Shown here piece by piece: positions 34,340 to 42,223 of a stretch of DNA of 64,000 bases (the stretch's first letter is position 1; the number at the start of each line of letters is the position of its first letter). This stretch comes from Thermanaerothrix sp034436175 (lineage in GTDB: Bacteria > Chloroflexota > Anaerolineae > Anaerolineales > Anaerolineaceae). The position numbers and the translations under genes were made by a program. Location: contig CAYRUO010000001.1 in the NCBI GenBank assembly GCA_964427505.1, forward strand, positions 372,001 through 436,000, read 5' to 3'. A model generated the notes under the pieces. The model was not told the origin of the DNA, did not search any database, and was given only the letters and a program-made list of their open reading frames with translations.

Positions 34340-34345
34340 TATAAT
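34340..34345 (+). promoter_or_regulatory. -10 element of the first CapA-like gene
   Basis: TATAAT ends seven bases before the GTG at 34353, consistent with a leaderless transcript; no SD and no clear -35 are seen. Confidence 0.45.
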
Positions 34346-34352
34346 TGGGAGC

Positions 34353-36059
34353 GTGCGTTTTGCGTCATCCTGGCGGCCAAATAAATCCTGGGTATATGAC
34401 ATCCTTGTTATCACGGGTGTCTTGGGTTTCGTTCTGGTGAGTTGTCAGAGCGGACGCGTTTCTTTTTCTGCTCGGGAGACCGATTCTCCATCTGCGCTAT
34501 CGGCGTCTCTCGCGCTGACCCCGACAACTTCCGGGCAAACGTTCGAACCACCGGATTCCTACGCTACTCAAGAGCCTGACGAGAAAGCAATAGTGCTTAG
34601 CGCTGATGGTCTGCCTGCGCTTCTGGTAAAGGCACTGCGTCAGGCGGGTTACTTTGTAGAAGATGGTGGAGAGAGGACTGCTGTTGAGCCAGTGTCTCGG
34701 GATAGCAAATCCCAGGATGATTATCATATCATTGCCAGATGGTTGTACCTACTGGTAGCACCATTCCCCACCGTGGTTGATGGGGTGTCCTGGGAAAATT
34801 TCTACGCGGCTTGGCGCGGTGAGCGCACCTGGGCCGATTCTGACAATCCTTGGGGAGGCCAACCTCTGTTGATGAGCTCCTCCACCTTGGAGGTGTTGCG
34901 GAAAGCATGGGGAATACCGGTTGCTAACGCCGTTCGGGTTGAATCCGAGGAAACGTTGCAAGACACGGCCTGGGCACGACATGCTTGGGCGATTATTCCT
35001 TTTGAGGATCTCAATCCGCGTTGGAAGGTGCTCAGAATTGACGGATTGACCGGCCTGGAACCGAATGCTAATCCATTTCCTCTATGGATATCGTTTGGTG
35101 TAAAAACTCCCTTTACCGCATCCCAGGGAGTAGTGACCAATTATCAACCTGAACGCCTGGTTTCTGTGATCTTGAGCGGCACAACGGCGCTGGTACGTTA
35201 TACGGCGCTGCGAATGGAAGAGAAGGGTGCGGATTACCCAGGTCTGGTGCTTGCGCCACTCTTGCGTTCGGCGGATGTCCTTCATATTAGCAATGAGGTT
35301 TCGTTCGATCCCAACTGTCCGCCGGCCAAACCTCTGCGGCGGGAAGCGCGTTTTTGTAGCGATCCCCATTATTTGGATCTGCTCGAATTCATTGGCACCG
35401 ATGTGATCGAGTTAACCGGAAATCACTTAGTGGACTGGGGTGAAGAACCTTTTCTTTATACGTTGGATCTCTATCGGCGGGCGAATCTGCCATATTATGG
35501 GGGTGGGGCTAACCGCGAGGAAGCCCAAGCCGTACTGAAGATGACCGTGAAGGGCACGCGGTTAGCCTTTTTGGGATGTAATGCGGTTGGTCCTGAGGTG
35601 GTATGGGCGACGCAAGACAAAGCCGGTGCCGCCCCATGTGATAGGGAGCGTTTGCTCGGTCAACTGCGATCCTTACGTGGTGAGGGCTACCTTCCGATTG
35701 TAACGTTTCAACATTTGGAGGTAGAGGACTTCAAGCCGGCCAGTCAGGCGCGCTATGATTTCCGTTCTGCGGCTCAGGCGGGGGCGGCTGTCGTGAGCGG
35801 CAGCCAGGCACATTTTCCGCAGGGGTTTTCATTCGAGGGTGAGGCGCTGATCCATTATGGACTGGGTAATCTATTTTTTGATCAAATGTTTTACTGGAAT
35901 CGGCGTGCTTTTCTTGACCGTCACCTGTTCTATGAGGGGCGTTATTTGGGCGTGGATCTGATCACGATCATTTTAGAAGATTATGCCCAGCCACGCTTAA
36001 TGACTTCAACCGAGCGGGAAGAACTGTTACAGGCAGTTTTTTCTGCAAGCGATTGGTGA
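34353..36059 (+). CDS. CapA-family lipoprotein (paralog 1)
   Basis: 568 aa from GTG 34353. Lipobox FVLVSC (Cys 31). The middle region (about 90-260) has a binding-protein-like stretch with VAPFPTVVDGVSWENFYAAW and STLEVLRKAWG. The C-terminal half is a CapA/PGA-synthesis domain: HISNEVSFDPNC, GTDVIELTGNHLVDWG, VVSGSQAHFPQG, IHYGLGNLFFDQM. The opening motif, usually GDxML with a metal-ligating Asp, reads SGTTALV here, so metal chemistry may be altered. CapA proteins act in poly-gamma-glutamate or cell-surface polymer metabolism; the substrate here is unknown. Followed 24 bp later by a paralog of the same architecture. Confidence 0.82.
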   Translation: MRFASSWRPNKSWVYDILVITGVLGFVLVSCQSGRVSFSARETDSPSALSASLALTPTTSGQTFEPPDSYATQEPDEKAIVLSADGLPALLVKALRQAGYFVEDGGERTAVEPVSRDSKSQDDYHIIARWLYLLVAPFPTVVDGVSWENFYAAWRGERTWADSDNPWGGQPLLMSSSTLEVLRKAWGIPVANAVRVESEETLQDTAWARHAWAIIPFEDLNPRWKVLRIDGLTGLEPNANPFPLWISFGVKTPFTASQGVVTNYQPERLVSVILSGTTALVRYTALRMEEKGADYPGLVLAPLLRSADVLHISNEVSFDPNCPPAKPLRREARFCSDPHYLDLLEFIGTDVIELTGNHLVDWGEEPFLYTLDLYRRANLPYYGGGANREEAQAVLKMTVKGTRLAFLGCNAVGPEVVWATQDKAGAAPCDRERLLGQLRSLRGEGYLPIVTFQHLEVEDFKPASQARYDFRSAAQAGAAVVSGSQAHFPQGFSFEGEALIHYGLGNLFFDQMFYWNRRAFLDRHLFYEGRYLGVDLITIILEDYAQPRLMTSTEREELLQAVFSASDW

Positions 36060-36083
36060 GGATCCTCAGCGAGGTGAAACGCT

Positions 36084-37751
36084 ATGCGCTACCCTATCTA
36101 CCTCTTTCTGTTGGCTGTAGTCATCCTTTCTGGATGTAGCGGAACGCTACCTCTACCCTCTCAGAGCCCCCTCTCCCTTTCTGAGGCTACGCTTACGCCC
36201 TTTCAACCCTTGAGTACAGCAACGTTCAAGCCGGCGCCGACTATACCGTCGCCACTGCGTCTCTGGATACCCGGTGACCTACCTGAAGGGCTACGTCAGC
36301 AGATCGTTGCCGTTCCGGTAGAGATGGCTGCTTCAGAAGCCGAGGCTACCATCACCCTGGCCTTGGGGCGTGCTGGGGAAGGCACACCTTGGATTTACGC
36401 ACTGGTGGCTCCGTTTCCTACCGTAAGGGACGAAGTCTCTTCGCAAGACCTGCTGCGAGCCTGGCGAGATGAGGCCAATCCGTTGGAGGGTCCCATTTAC
36501 GTCTCCCCATCTACACTTGAGATAATGCAGAACATATTAGGACCCGCTGGTCAAAACGTGCGGATTGAGGACGATACCGCATTGCTCGAAAAAACCTGGG
36601 CCGATCGTCCGGCTTTTGCCATTGTACCCTTTGAAGCCTTGGAACCGCGCTGGAAGGTCATTCGGGTTGAGGGGCAATCACCGGTTGATAAACATTTTGA
36701 CCCCTGGGCTTATCCTCTCACGGCATGGTTCACTTGGCAAGGGGAGGCGACACGCGTTGCCGAGATAGAAAACACGCTCAAAACCGGTGGGCTGAGCCTT
36801 CGTTCCAATCGCGATGCAGAGAAATTGACGGTTATGGTCATGACCGGTGTTACCGCGTTGGTGCGAGCCACGGCGGCGAAGATGGAGGAAAAAGGGATCA
36901 CTTACCCGGCTCGGGATGTGGGAGATCTTCTCCGCGAGGCCGATTTGACGCATATTAGCAACGAAGTCTCGTTCAGCCCCAAGTGTCCGCCGCCCAATCC
37001 CAATCAAACCTCGCTTATCTTTTGCAGCGATCCCAAATATATTGAACTGTTAGATTATGTAGGCACAGACGTTCTCGAGTTGACCGGAAACCATGGCGTT
37101 GATTGGGGGCGTGATGCATTGCTCTATTCGCTTGATCTTTATCGTCAGCGAGGTTGGGCATTTTATGCGGCAGGTGAAAACGAGGCCCAAGCCAAGGCAG
37201 CGGTCACCGTAGAACACAATGGCAACCGCTTCGCCTTCATTGGCTGTAATCCGGCCGGGCCGGCGTTTATCTGGGCGACCGCGGATTTGCCCGGGGTTGC
37301 CAACTGCGATTATCCCTGGATGGAAGCGGAGATTCGCCGCTTGAAGGAAGCCGGTTATTCGGTCATCGCGACCTTTCAGTATTTCGAATCCTACCGACCG
37401 GATGTGCTACCCTATGAGCAGCAAGATTTTCGCCGCTTGGCCGAGGCGGGAGCAGTGATCGTGAGTGGTAGTCAGGCCCATCATCCCATGGCCATGGAAT
37501 TTTACAATGGTAGTTTTATCCATTATGGGCTGGGGAATCTCTTCTTCGATCAGATGCATGTCTATGTCAATGATCGCTTAATCGAAGGCACACGCAAGGG
37601 GTTCATTGACCAACACATTTTCTATAATGGCCGCCACATCAGTACGGTATTGATCACAACCATGTTGGAAGATTACGCGCGTCCCCGCTTGATGACCTCA
37701 GAGGAACGGGCGGCGTTCTTAAGTCAGATGTTTGCGGTTTCGGGTTGGTAA
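36084..37751 (+). CDS. CapA-family lipoprotein (paralog 2)
   Basis: 555 aa, tandem paralog of the preceding gene. Lipobox ILSGC (Cys 18), then VAPFPTVRDEVSSQDLLRAW and STLEIMQNILG in the middle region. The CapA domain contains HISNEVSFSPKC, GTDVLELTGNHGVDWG, IVSGSQAHHPMAM and YGLGNLFFDQMHVY. As in paralog 1, the first CapA motif lacks Asp (TGVTALV). SD GAGGTGA precedes the ATG. Likely surface-exposed, co-transcribed with paralog 1 and with the cyclase-family gene 22 bp downstream. Confidence 0.82.
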   Translation: MRYPIYLFLLAVVILSGCSGTLPLPSQSPLSLSEATLTPFQPLSTATFKPAPTIPSPLRLWIPGDLPEGLRQQIVAVPVEMAASEAEATITLALGRAGEGTPWIYALVAPFPTVRDEVSSQDLLRAWRDEANPLEGPIYVSPSTLEIMQNILGPAGQNVRIEDDTALLEKTWADRPAFAIVPFEALEPRWKVIRVEGQSPVDKHFDPWAYPLTAWFTWQGEATRVAEIENTLKTGGLSLRSNRDAEKLTVMVMTGVTALVRATAAKMEEKGITYPARDVGDLLREADLTHISNEVSFSPKCPPPNPNQTSLIFCSDPKYIELLDYVGTDVLELTGNHGVDWGRDALLYSLDLYRQRGWAFYAAGENEAQAKAAVTVEHNGNRFAFIGCNPAGPAFIWATADLPGVANCDYPWMEAEIRRLKEAGYSVIATFQYFESYRPDVLPYEQQDFRRLAEAGAVIVSGSQAHHPMAMEFYNGSFIHYGLGNLFFDQMHVYVNDRLIEGTRKGFIDQHIFYNGRHISTVLITTMLEDYARPRLMTSEERAAFLSQMFAVSGW

Positions 37752-37773
37752 TTTTTAATGAACGGAGGAGACC

Positions 37774-38424
37774 ATGCGAAAGATTCACGATATTTCATTG
37801 ACCATAGGGCCCGATCTCCCGACATGGCCCAGCGATCCCAGCGTCCATATTGAGCGTGTCAGCAAAATCGAAGAGGGTGCCAACGCCAATGTCTCCAAAG
37901 TCGAGATGGGATTGCATACCGGCACCCATCTGGATGCCCCTTATCATTTCCTGCCTGATGGGGCCCGTCTGGAGAGCCTTGCACTGGACGTGCTCATCGG
38001 ACCGGCGCAGGTAGTTGAAGTACCTGAGCAATTTGCTGAAATTAATGCTGAGGTACTTCGGCAAGTGTCGCTGGCAAAAGGTGTCCAGCGCGTCCTATTT
38101 AAAACTCGCAATTCGCACTTCTGGGCTGAGGGCGAGAGGGCATTTCGTCCCGATTTTGTGGGGATTACACAAGACGGGGCGGAATATCTGGTTGAGCAAG
38201 GCGTTCGTTTGGTGGGGATTGATTATCTTTCGGTGGCGCCCTATAAGCGTTCGCGTCCTACTCACGAGGTTTTGCTGCGGGCAGGCGTTGTAATTCTTGA
38301 GGGGCTGGATTTGTCTCAAGTGGGGCCAGGCCTTTATCACCTCATTTGCCTTCCGATCAAGTTCCAGGGTGTGGAAGGTGGGCCTGCGCGGGCAATTTTG
38401 GTTGAAGAATCGGCTGGCGTTTAG
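37774..38424 (+). CDS. cyclase family protein (kynurenine formamidase-like hydrolase)
   Basis: 216 aa. The metal-binding signature HTGTHLDAPYHF (about 48-59), preceded by DISLTIGPDLPTWPSDP, defines the cyclase/KynB family, which hydrolyses N-formyl or cyclic amide substrates. The late residues CLPIKFQGVEGGPARAIL are also conserved. No other tryptophan-degradation gene is near, so the natural substrate is open. SD GGAGG is seven bases before the ATG. Its stop overlaps the convergent NYN gene by 3 bp. Confidence 0.88.
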   Translation: MRKIHDISLTIGPDLPTWPSDPSVHIERVSKIEEGANANVSKVEMGLHTGTHLDAPYHFLPDGARLESLALDVLIGPAQVVEVPEQFAEINAEVLRQVSLAKGVQRVLFKTRNSHFWAEGERAFRPDFVGITQDGAEYLVEQGVRLVGIDYLSVAPYKRSRPTHEVLLRAGVVILEGLDLSQVGPGLYHLICLPIKFQGVEGGPARAILVEESAGV

Positions 38425-39245
38425 AGACGACTAATTAGTTCGATATTAATGGCTTGCAAACTGTCGGTGCGCTCCGAGCGAGCCAGTTCGAATTCGAAAA
38501 TGTAATTGCGAGTAGGGAGTTGCCCGGGGCGCACCCCTTCGGGAAGGTTAGAATCGTGGAAAAAGACTGAGCCATAAGGTGAGTTGGGGTTGCGGGTATC
38601 GGTCAGCCAGAGGTTAGGGGCGATGGTTTTGAGGTAGCGCATGAATCCATAGCCCTGGTCGCTGTGCCAGTAACACCAACCGCGGACGCGGGAGCCAATT
38701 TCTCCCCAGGGAGGTAAGTCGTTGCGGGGTGAGGTGACCGGGATCAGGTTGGGAATGAGATAGCCCGAAATGAAAAAATCGGCCTCATGGCGTAATTTAC
38801 CGGAGACGTTATCCAGCGCCACGACCTCGACCCGGCAGCCTTTATCTTGTAACGCGCGTACTACCTGGACAAAGTCGCCATCACCGGAAACCAAAAGCAC
38901 ACGGTCGAGGTTGACCGATTGGAGTAACGCATCTACCGCTAATTCCAAATCCGCATTGGCTTTGCCGTAGCGCACGCCGTTTTCATCCACAAACCAACTG
39001 ATTTCTTTGACGATGACTTTGTAGCCCAAGTCGCGCAAGGCGGAGTGAAAGTTCTGGGTGCCTTTGCGGTAGGCTTCGTCGCGTTCAGCGCGTTCACGAT
39101 CATAACTGACATAGGCGTTCAAACGCACCAATTCCGCCTCATCGCGGCAAGCGAATTCACGCAGCACATCATACTGCATGCGTTGACCCCCGTTGAGATA
39201 AATGTTGGATACATCCACGTAGACACCCACTTTGGCAAATGACAT
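38421..39245 (-). CDS. NYN-domain nuclease fused to a cold-shock-like domain
   Basis: 274 aa from ATG 39245 (GAGG seven bases upstream); the frame is open to 39257. Residues about 1-160 form a NYN/LabA (DUF88) PIN-like RNase domain with acidic residues in GVYVDVSNIYLNG, KANADLELAVDALL and VLLVSGDGDFVQVVRAL. Residues about 180-270 resemble an OB-fold cold-shock domain: RGWCYWHSDQGYGFMRYL carries an RNP1-like GYGFMR and YGSVFFHDSNL an RNP2-like VFFHDS. The inference is an endoribonuclease that recognises its RNA through its own nucleic-acid-binding domain. Confidence 0.8.
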   Translation of the reverse strand: MSFAKVGVYVDVSNIYLNGGQRMQYDVLREFACRDEAELVRLNAYVSYDRERAERDEAYRKGTQNFHSALRDLGYKVIVKEISWFVDENGVRYGKANADLELAVDALLQSVNLDRVLLVSGDGDFVQVVRALQDKGCRVEVVALDNVSGKLRHEADFFISGYLIPNLIPVTSPRNDLPPWGEIGSRVRGWCYWHSDQGYGFMRYLKTIAPNLWLTDTRNPNSPYGSVFFHDSNLPEGVRPGQLPTRNYIFEFELARSERTDSLQAINIELISRL

Positions 39246-39367
39246 AAAAAGCCTCAAAATTCAGGGATTGTTTTCTTAATTGCCTGTTTCAATTTTAACC
39301 CAATCACTCGTTTGTCATAGTTAGGATAATACATGGGAAAGAGAGGTCTCTTTTTAATTGGGTAAGG

Positions 39368-39373
39368 TAAAAT
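39368..39373 (+). promoter_or_regulatory. -10 element of the NBR1-Ig lipoprotein gene
   Basis: TAAAAT ends eight bases before the ATG at 39382. The short gap lacks an SD and supports a leaderless start at 39382 rather than the more upstream in-frame codon at 39358. Confidence 0.4.
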
Positions 39374-39381
39374 CAACACGT

Positions 39382-40398
39382 ATGCGTTGGATAAAGCTGT
39401 TGGTCATAGGAAATCTGCTGGTATTAAGCATGACGCTCTCTGGCGGATGCCAGGTTTTGAACACCCTAAGAGCAGGGGAGAGGGTTTTGCCAATCTCCGA
39501 AACCCAGGAAGTCGGTGAGCCGTTAATAACGTCTGAGTACACCGTAGAGCCGATTCCGGTAACCTCTGCGGCGACGGTCGTTTTTCTTCCCCTAGATACG
39601 ACCGTTCAACCTGCGTTGTCCCCGTTACCGTGTGAATCGGCCTCAGCGGGTACGCCCCTTGATGTGACCATTCCCGATGATACCCCCATTGCCCCGGGGC
39701 AGCGTTTTGTTAAGACCTGGCGCCTGGTAAACCGCGGGGCGTGTATATGGGATAGCACCTATAGTGTGGTATGGGTTTCAGGGGATAATCTGGCGCCTGT
39801 TACTGCCTATGCCCTCCCGACACGCGTTTTACCCGGGGAGGCTGTGGACATCAGCATTGAAATGGTAGCACCACCCTGGCAAGGGCGTTATACCAGTTAT
39901 TGGATGCTGCGATCTCCTTCCGGCAAATTGTTCGGTTTGGGGCCTGCCGGCAACGCCCCATTCTGGGTGCGGATTCAGGTGCCTGCACTTGATACTGCGA
40001 CCCTTCTACCCGCTCCTACGTTTTCACCCACTCCTATCGCTGTTCTGGAAGGACAGATAACACTAACGATATCGCAAGGGCTACACCTTTCCGATCTCAC
40101 CCTTCAGCAGGATCTCTCTAAGGTGGATTTTTGGGTGGAACACTCAGCGGGGGGAATGGTTCTGAGCCCTCAGAATGAGGCTCAATGGGGTGTTTTGCCT
40201 TTTGCCGAAACACCGACAGTTACCCGTTGTTTGGAGTTAACGCAAGAGACGACGCCAATACCATTGCAAGGCGAATCGTTCTTCCCCTCTCTCTGTGTGC
40301 GTTCCGCTGACGGTGCGGTGGCGTTCTTTGAGGTTATTCGTGTAGATGAAGAACGCGGGCTAGTAGATATCCATTACATACGTTGGCTAACGCCCTAA
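39382..40398 (+). CDS. NBR1-type Ig-like domain lipoprotein
   Basis: 338 aa from ATG 39382. Lipobox LSGGC (Cys 23), a linker, then an Ig-like domain of the NBR1 (next-to-BRCA1) type, about 90-200: DTPIAPGQRFVKTWRLVNRG, CIWDSTYSVVWVSGD and PGEAVDISIEMVAPPWQGRY are the signature strands. The C-terminal 130 residues are a second, unrecognised beta-rich part. Bacterial members, common in Chloroflexota, are surface proteins of unknown partner. Upstream in-frame codons to 39358 overlap the -10 element. Confidence 0.8.
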   Translation: MRWIKLLVIGNLLVLSMTLSGGCQVLNTLRAGERVLPISETQEVGEPLITSEYTVEPIPVTSAATVVFLPLDTTVQPALSPLPCESASAGTPLDVTIPDDTPIAPGQRFVKTWRLVNRGACIWDSTYSVVWVSGDNLAPVTAYALPTRVLPGEAVDISIEMVAPPWQGRYTSYWMLRSPSGKLFGLGPAGNAPFWVRIQVPALDTATLLPAPTFSPTPIAVLEGQITLTISQGLHLSDLTLQQDLSKVDFWVEHSAGGMVLSPQNEAQWGVLPFAETPTVTRCLELTQETTPIPLQGESFFPSLCVRSADGAVAFFEVIRVDEERGLVDIHYIRWLTP

Positions 40399-40438
40399 AC
40401 GATTCGTTACATAATTCTCTTCTTCACGGAGTCCTGAC

Positions 40439-41494
40439 ATGAACTTAGATGACCTAACGATCTTCAACCAACTTGACCAATCTAACATGTATGATGAAAT
40501 TGACCGTCTTCCGGAGCAATTAGCGCATGCCTGGAAGCAGGGAATGCAGTTTCCACTACATATCAAATCCCCGATTCGTCAGGCGGTCATCGCCGGAATG
40601 GGGGGCTCGGCTATCGGCGCCGACCTCTTTATCGCTTATGGCGACCCTTTTCTGCGGGTACCTATTTTGGCTTGCCGCGAGTATCAATTGCCGGCTTGGG
40701 CACAGGGCCCCGAAACGCTAGTTGTTGGTTCTTCGCATTCGGGTAATACCGAGGAAACGCTGGCGGCAGTGAAACAGGCTGGCGAGCGCGGTTGCCAGGT
40801 TGTGGTTATCACCACCGGCGGAGAACTGGCCGCGCTCGGTCGGGACGCCGGCTGGGATGTGTGGCAATTTGAGCATGCCGGGCAACCCCGAGCCGCCGTT
40901 GGCTTCTCGTTTGGTTTTTTACTGGCTTTATTTTATCGCTTAGAACTAATTCCAGATCCCCAAAATGAGTTTGATCAGGCGATTAAGGCCATGCGCGAGC
41001 AGCAACGTGTGTTGGGTAAGGATATCCCGGTGGTTCAGAATCCTGCCAAGCGGCTGGCCGGCCAACTGATGGGACGCTGGGTAGTGGTCGTAGGGTCGGA
41101 CGTGGCGGCACCGGTGGCGCGGCGATGGAAAGGACAAATCAACGAACTGGCAAAAGCGTGGGCGCAGTTTGACGTGCTACCAGAGGCGGATCACAACACC
41201 CTGGCCGGGGTAGAGAATCCCGACACCCTGCTTGAAAAAATGATGGTGCTCTTTCTGCGCACACCTTCCGATCACCCCCGTAATCGCTTGCGCAGTGAAT
41301 TAACTTTGCAGGCCTTTCTCACTGCCGGCATCAATGTGGATTTTGTTCAGGGCAAAGGTGAGGGGCGCATGGCACATCAATGGACGCTATTGCATTTTGG
41401 CGATTACTTGGCTTATTACCTGGCGATGGCGTACGGGGTGGATCCTACACCGGTACAAGCCATTGAAGGGCTTAAAACGGCGATGAAACGATAA
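40439..41494 (+). CDS. bifunctional phosphoglucose/phosphomannose isomerase
   Basis: 351 aa, two SIS domains. AGMGGSAIGADL (about 57-68), VGSSHSGNTEETLAA (about 98-112) and the C-terminal EADHNTLAG with a late catalytic His/Lys region match the bacterial/archaeal PGI/PMI family (fructose-6-P with glucose-6-P or mannose-6-P). Links the sugar import at the left of the window with glycolysis (gap, pgk). An SD-like GGAG lies before the ATG. Terminated by the hairpin at 41504-41539. Confidence 0.9.
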   Translation: MNLDDLTIFNQLDQSNMYDEIDRLPEQLAHAWKQGMQFPLHIKSPIRQAVIAGMGGSAIGADLFIAYGDPFLRVPILACREYQLPAWAQGPETLVVGSSHSGNTEETLAAVKQAGERGCQVVVITTGGELAALGRDAGWDVWQFEHAGQPRAAVGFSFGFLLALFYRLELIPDPQNEFDQAIKAMREQQRVLGKDIPVVQNPAKRLAGQLMGRWVVVVGSDVAAPVARRWKGQINELAKAWAQFDVLPEADHNTLAGVENPDTLLEKMMVLFLRTPSDHPRNRLRSELTLQAFLTAGINVDFVQGKGEGRMAHQWTLLHFGDYLAYYLAMAYGVDPTPVQAIEGLKTAMKR

Positions 41495-41503
41495 ACGAAA
41501 ATC

Positions 41504-41539
41504 AAGAGCGCAGGAGGTCACTGGGTCTCCCGCGCTCTT
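41504..41539. terminator. bidirectional hairpin terminator
   Basis: AAGAGCG..GGAG / CTCC..CGCTCTT (41504-41516 with 41527-41539) with a two-base internal mismatch, between convergent isomerase and bioY. The minus-strand side continues into a T-rich stretch. Confidence 0.65.
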
Positions 41540-41542
41540 AAT

Positions 41543-42121
41543 TCAAGATTGAGGATCAACTATCTTGTGAGCGGTGGGTAAGAGCAAAGCGGCAATAAGT
41601 GCCTTGAAGGCATCCCCGGGGAGGAAAGGAAGGATGCCTCCAAGCCAAGCCTTTTCGAGGCCGATGAAGCGGGATAACACCAACGCTCCCAGCCCTAGGA
41701 TGATAACTTCCCCAAGTGCAAACATGGCGGCTACCCGTGGGATTGAACGATCCCAACCTCTTTCGGCGAAGTGACCTACTATGTAGGCGGCGAGGATAAA
41801 ACCCAGGAGGTATCCACCAGTTGGGCCAAACACATGATGCCAGCCGCTGGCTCCACCTGCAAAAAAGGGTAACCCTAGACTTCCTTCAAGCAAATAAAGT
41901 CCGAGGCTGAGCGCGGCTCGTGAACTACCCATGGTTGCGCCGACTAAAAATACCCCCAGAGTTTGACCGGTGATAGGAACCGGGGTGAAGGGCAATGGGA
42001 TGCGTATCTGGGCAAGCCCTGCCACGAAAAGACTGCCGGCAACGACCATTAAAACATTAAGCAATTCACTTGAACGGAGCCCAACACGAGCGGTTAGCGT
42101 TAGCGCTAGGGGACGATTCAT
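41543..42121 (-). CDS. bioY: biotin transporter substrate-binding subunit BioY
   Basis: 192 aa from ATG 42121, with GAGGTGAGAGG just upstream; the frame is open to 42262 but those residues are not BioY-like and overlap the divergent cydD promoter. Six membrane helices; IPLPFTPVPITGQTLGVFL (about 47-65) and GPTGGYLLGFILAA (about 99-112) are family hallmarks. BioY is the S component of an energy-coupling-factor transporter; the EcfA/T genes are not adjacent. No BirA operator is recognised upstream. Confidence 0.9.
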   Translation of the reverse strand: MNRPLALTLTARVGLRSSELLNVLMVVAGSLFVAGLAQIRIPLPFTPVPITGQTLGVFLVGATMGSSRAALSLGLYLLEGSLGLPFFAGGASGWHHVFGPTGGYLLGFILAAYIVGHFAERGWDRSIPRVAAMFALGEVIILGLGALVLSRFIGLEKAWLGGILPFLPGDAFKALIAALLLPTAHKIVDPQS

Positions 42122-42208
42122 ACCTCTCACCTCATTTATAAGTTTAGGGTGGTCATCTTTGAGAGTTAACCCGCAGGGAGGTTGAGGGGTGCGCGATAGA
42201 TATGGCTT

Positions 42209-42214
42209 TATAAT
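42209..42214 (+). promoter_or_regulatory. -10 element of cydDC
   Basis: TATAAT ends nine bases before the cydD ATG at 42224; no SD intervenes, again a leaderless layout. Confidence 0.45.
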
Positions 42215-42223
42215 CATACCGAT

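Noticed and set aside
42122..42223. BirA operator or biotin-responsive site at bioY
   Set aside because: No TTGTAAAC-like inverted repeat is present in the bioY-cydD interval.
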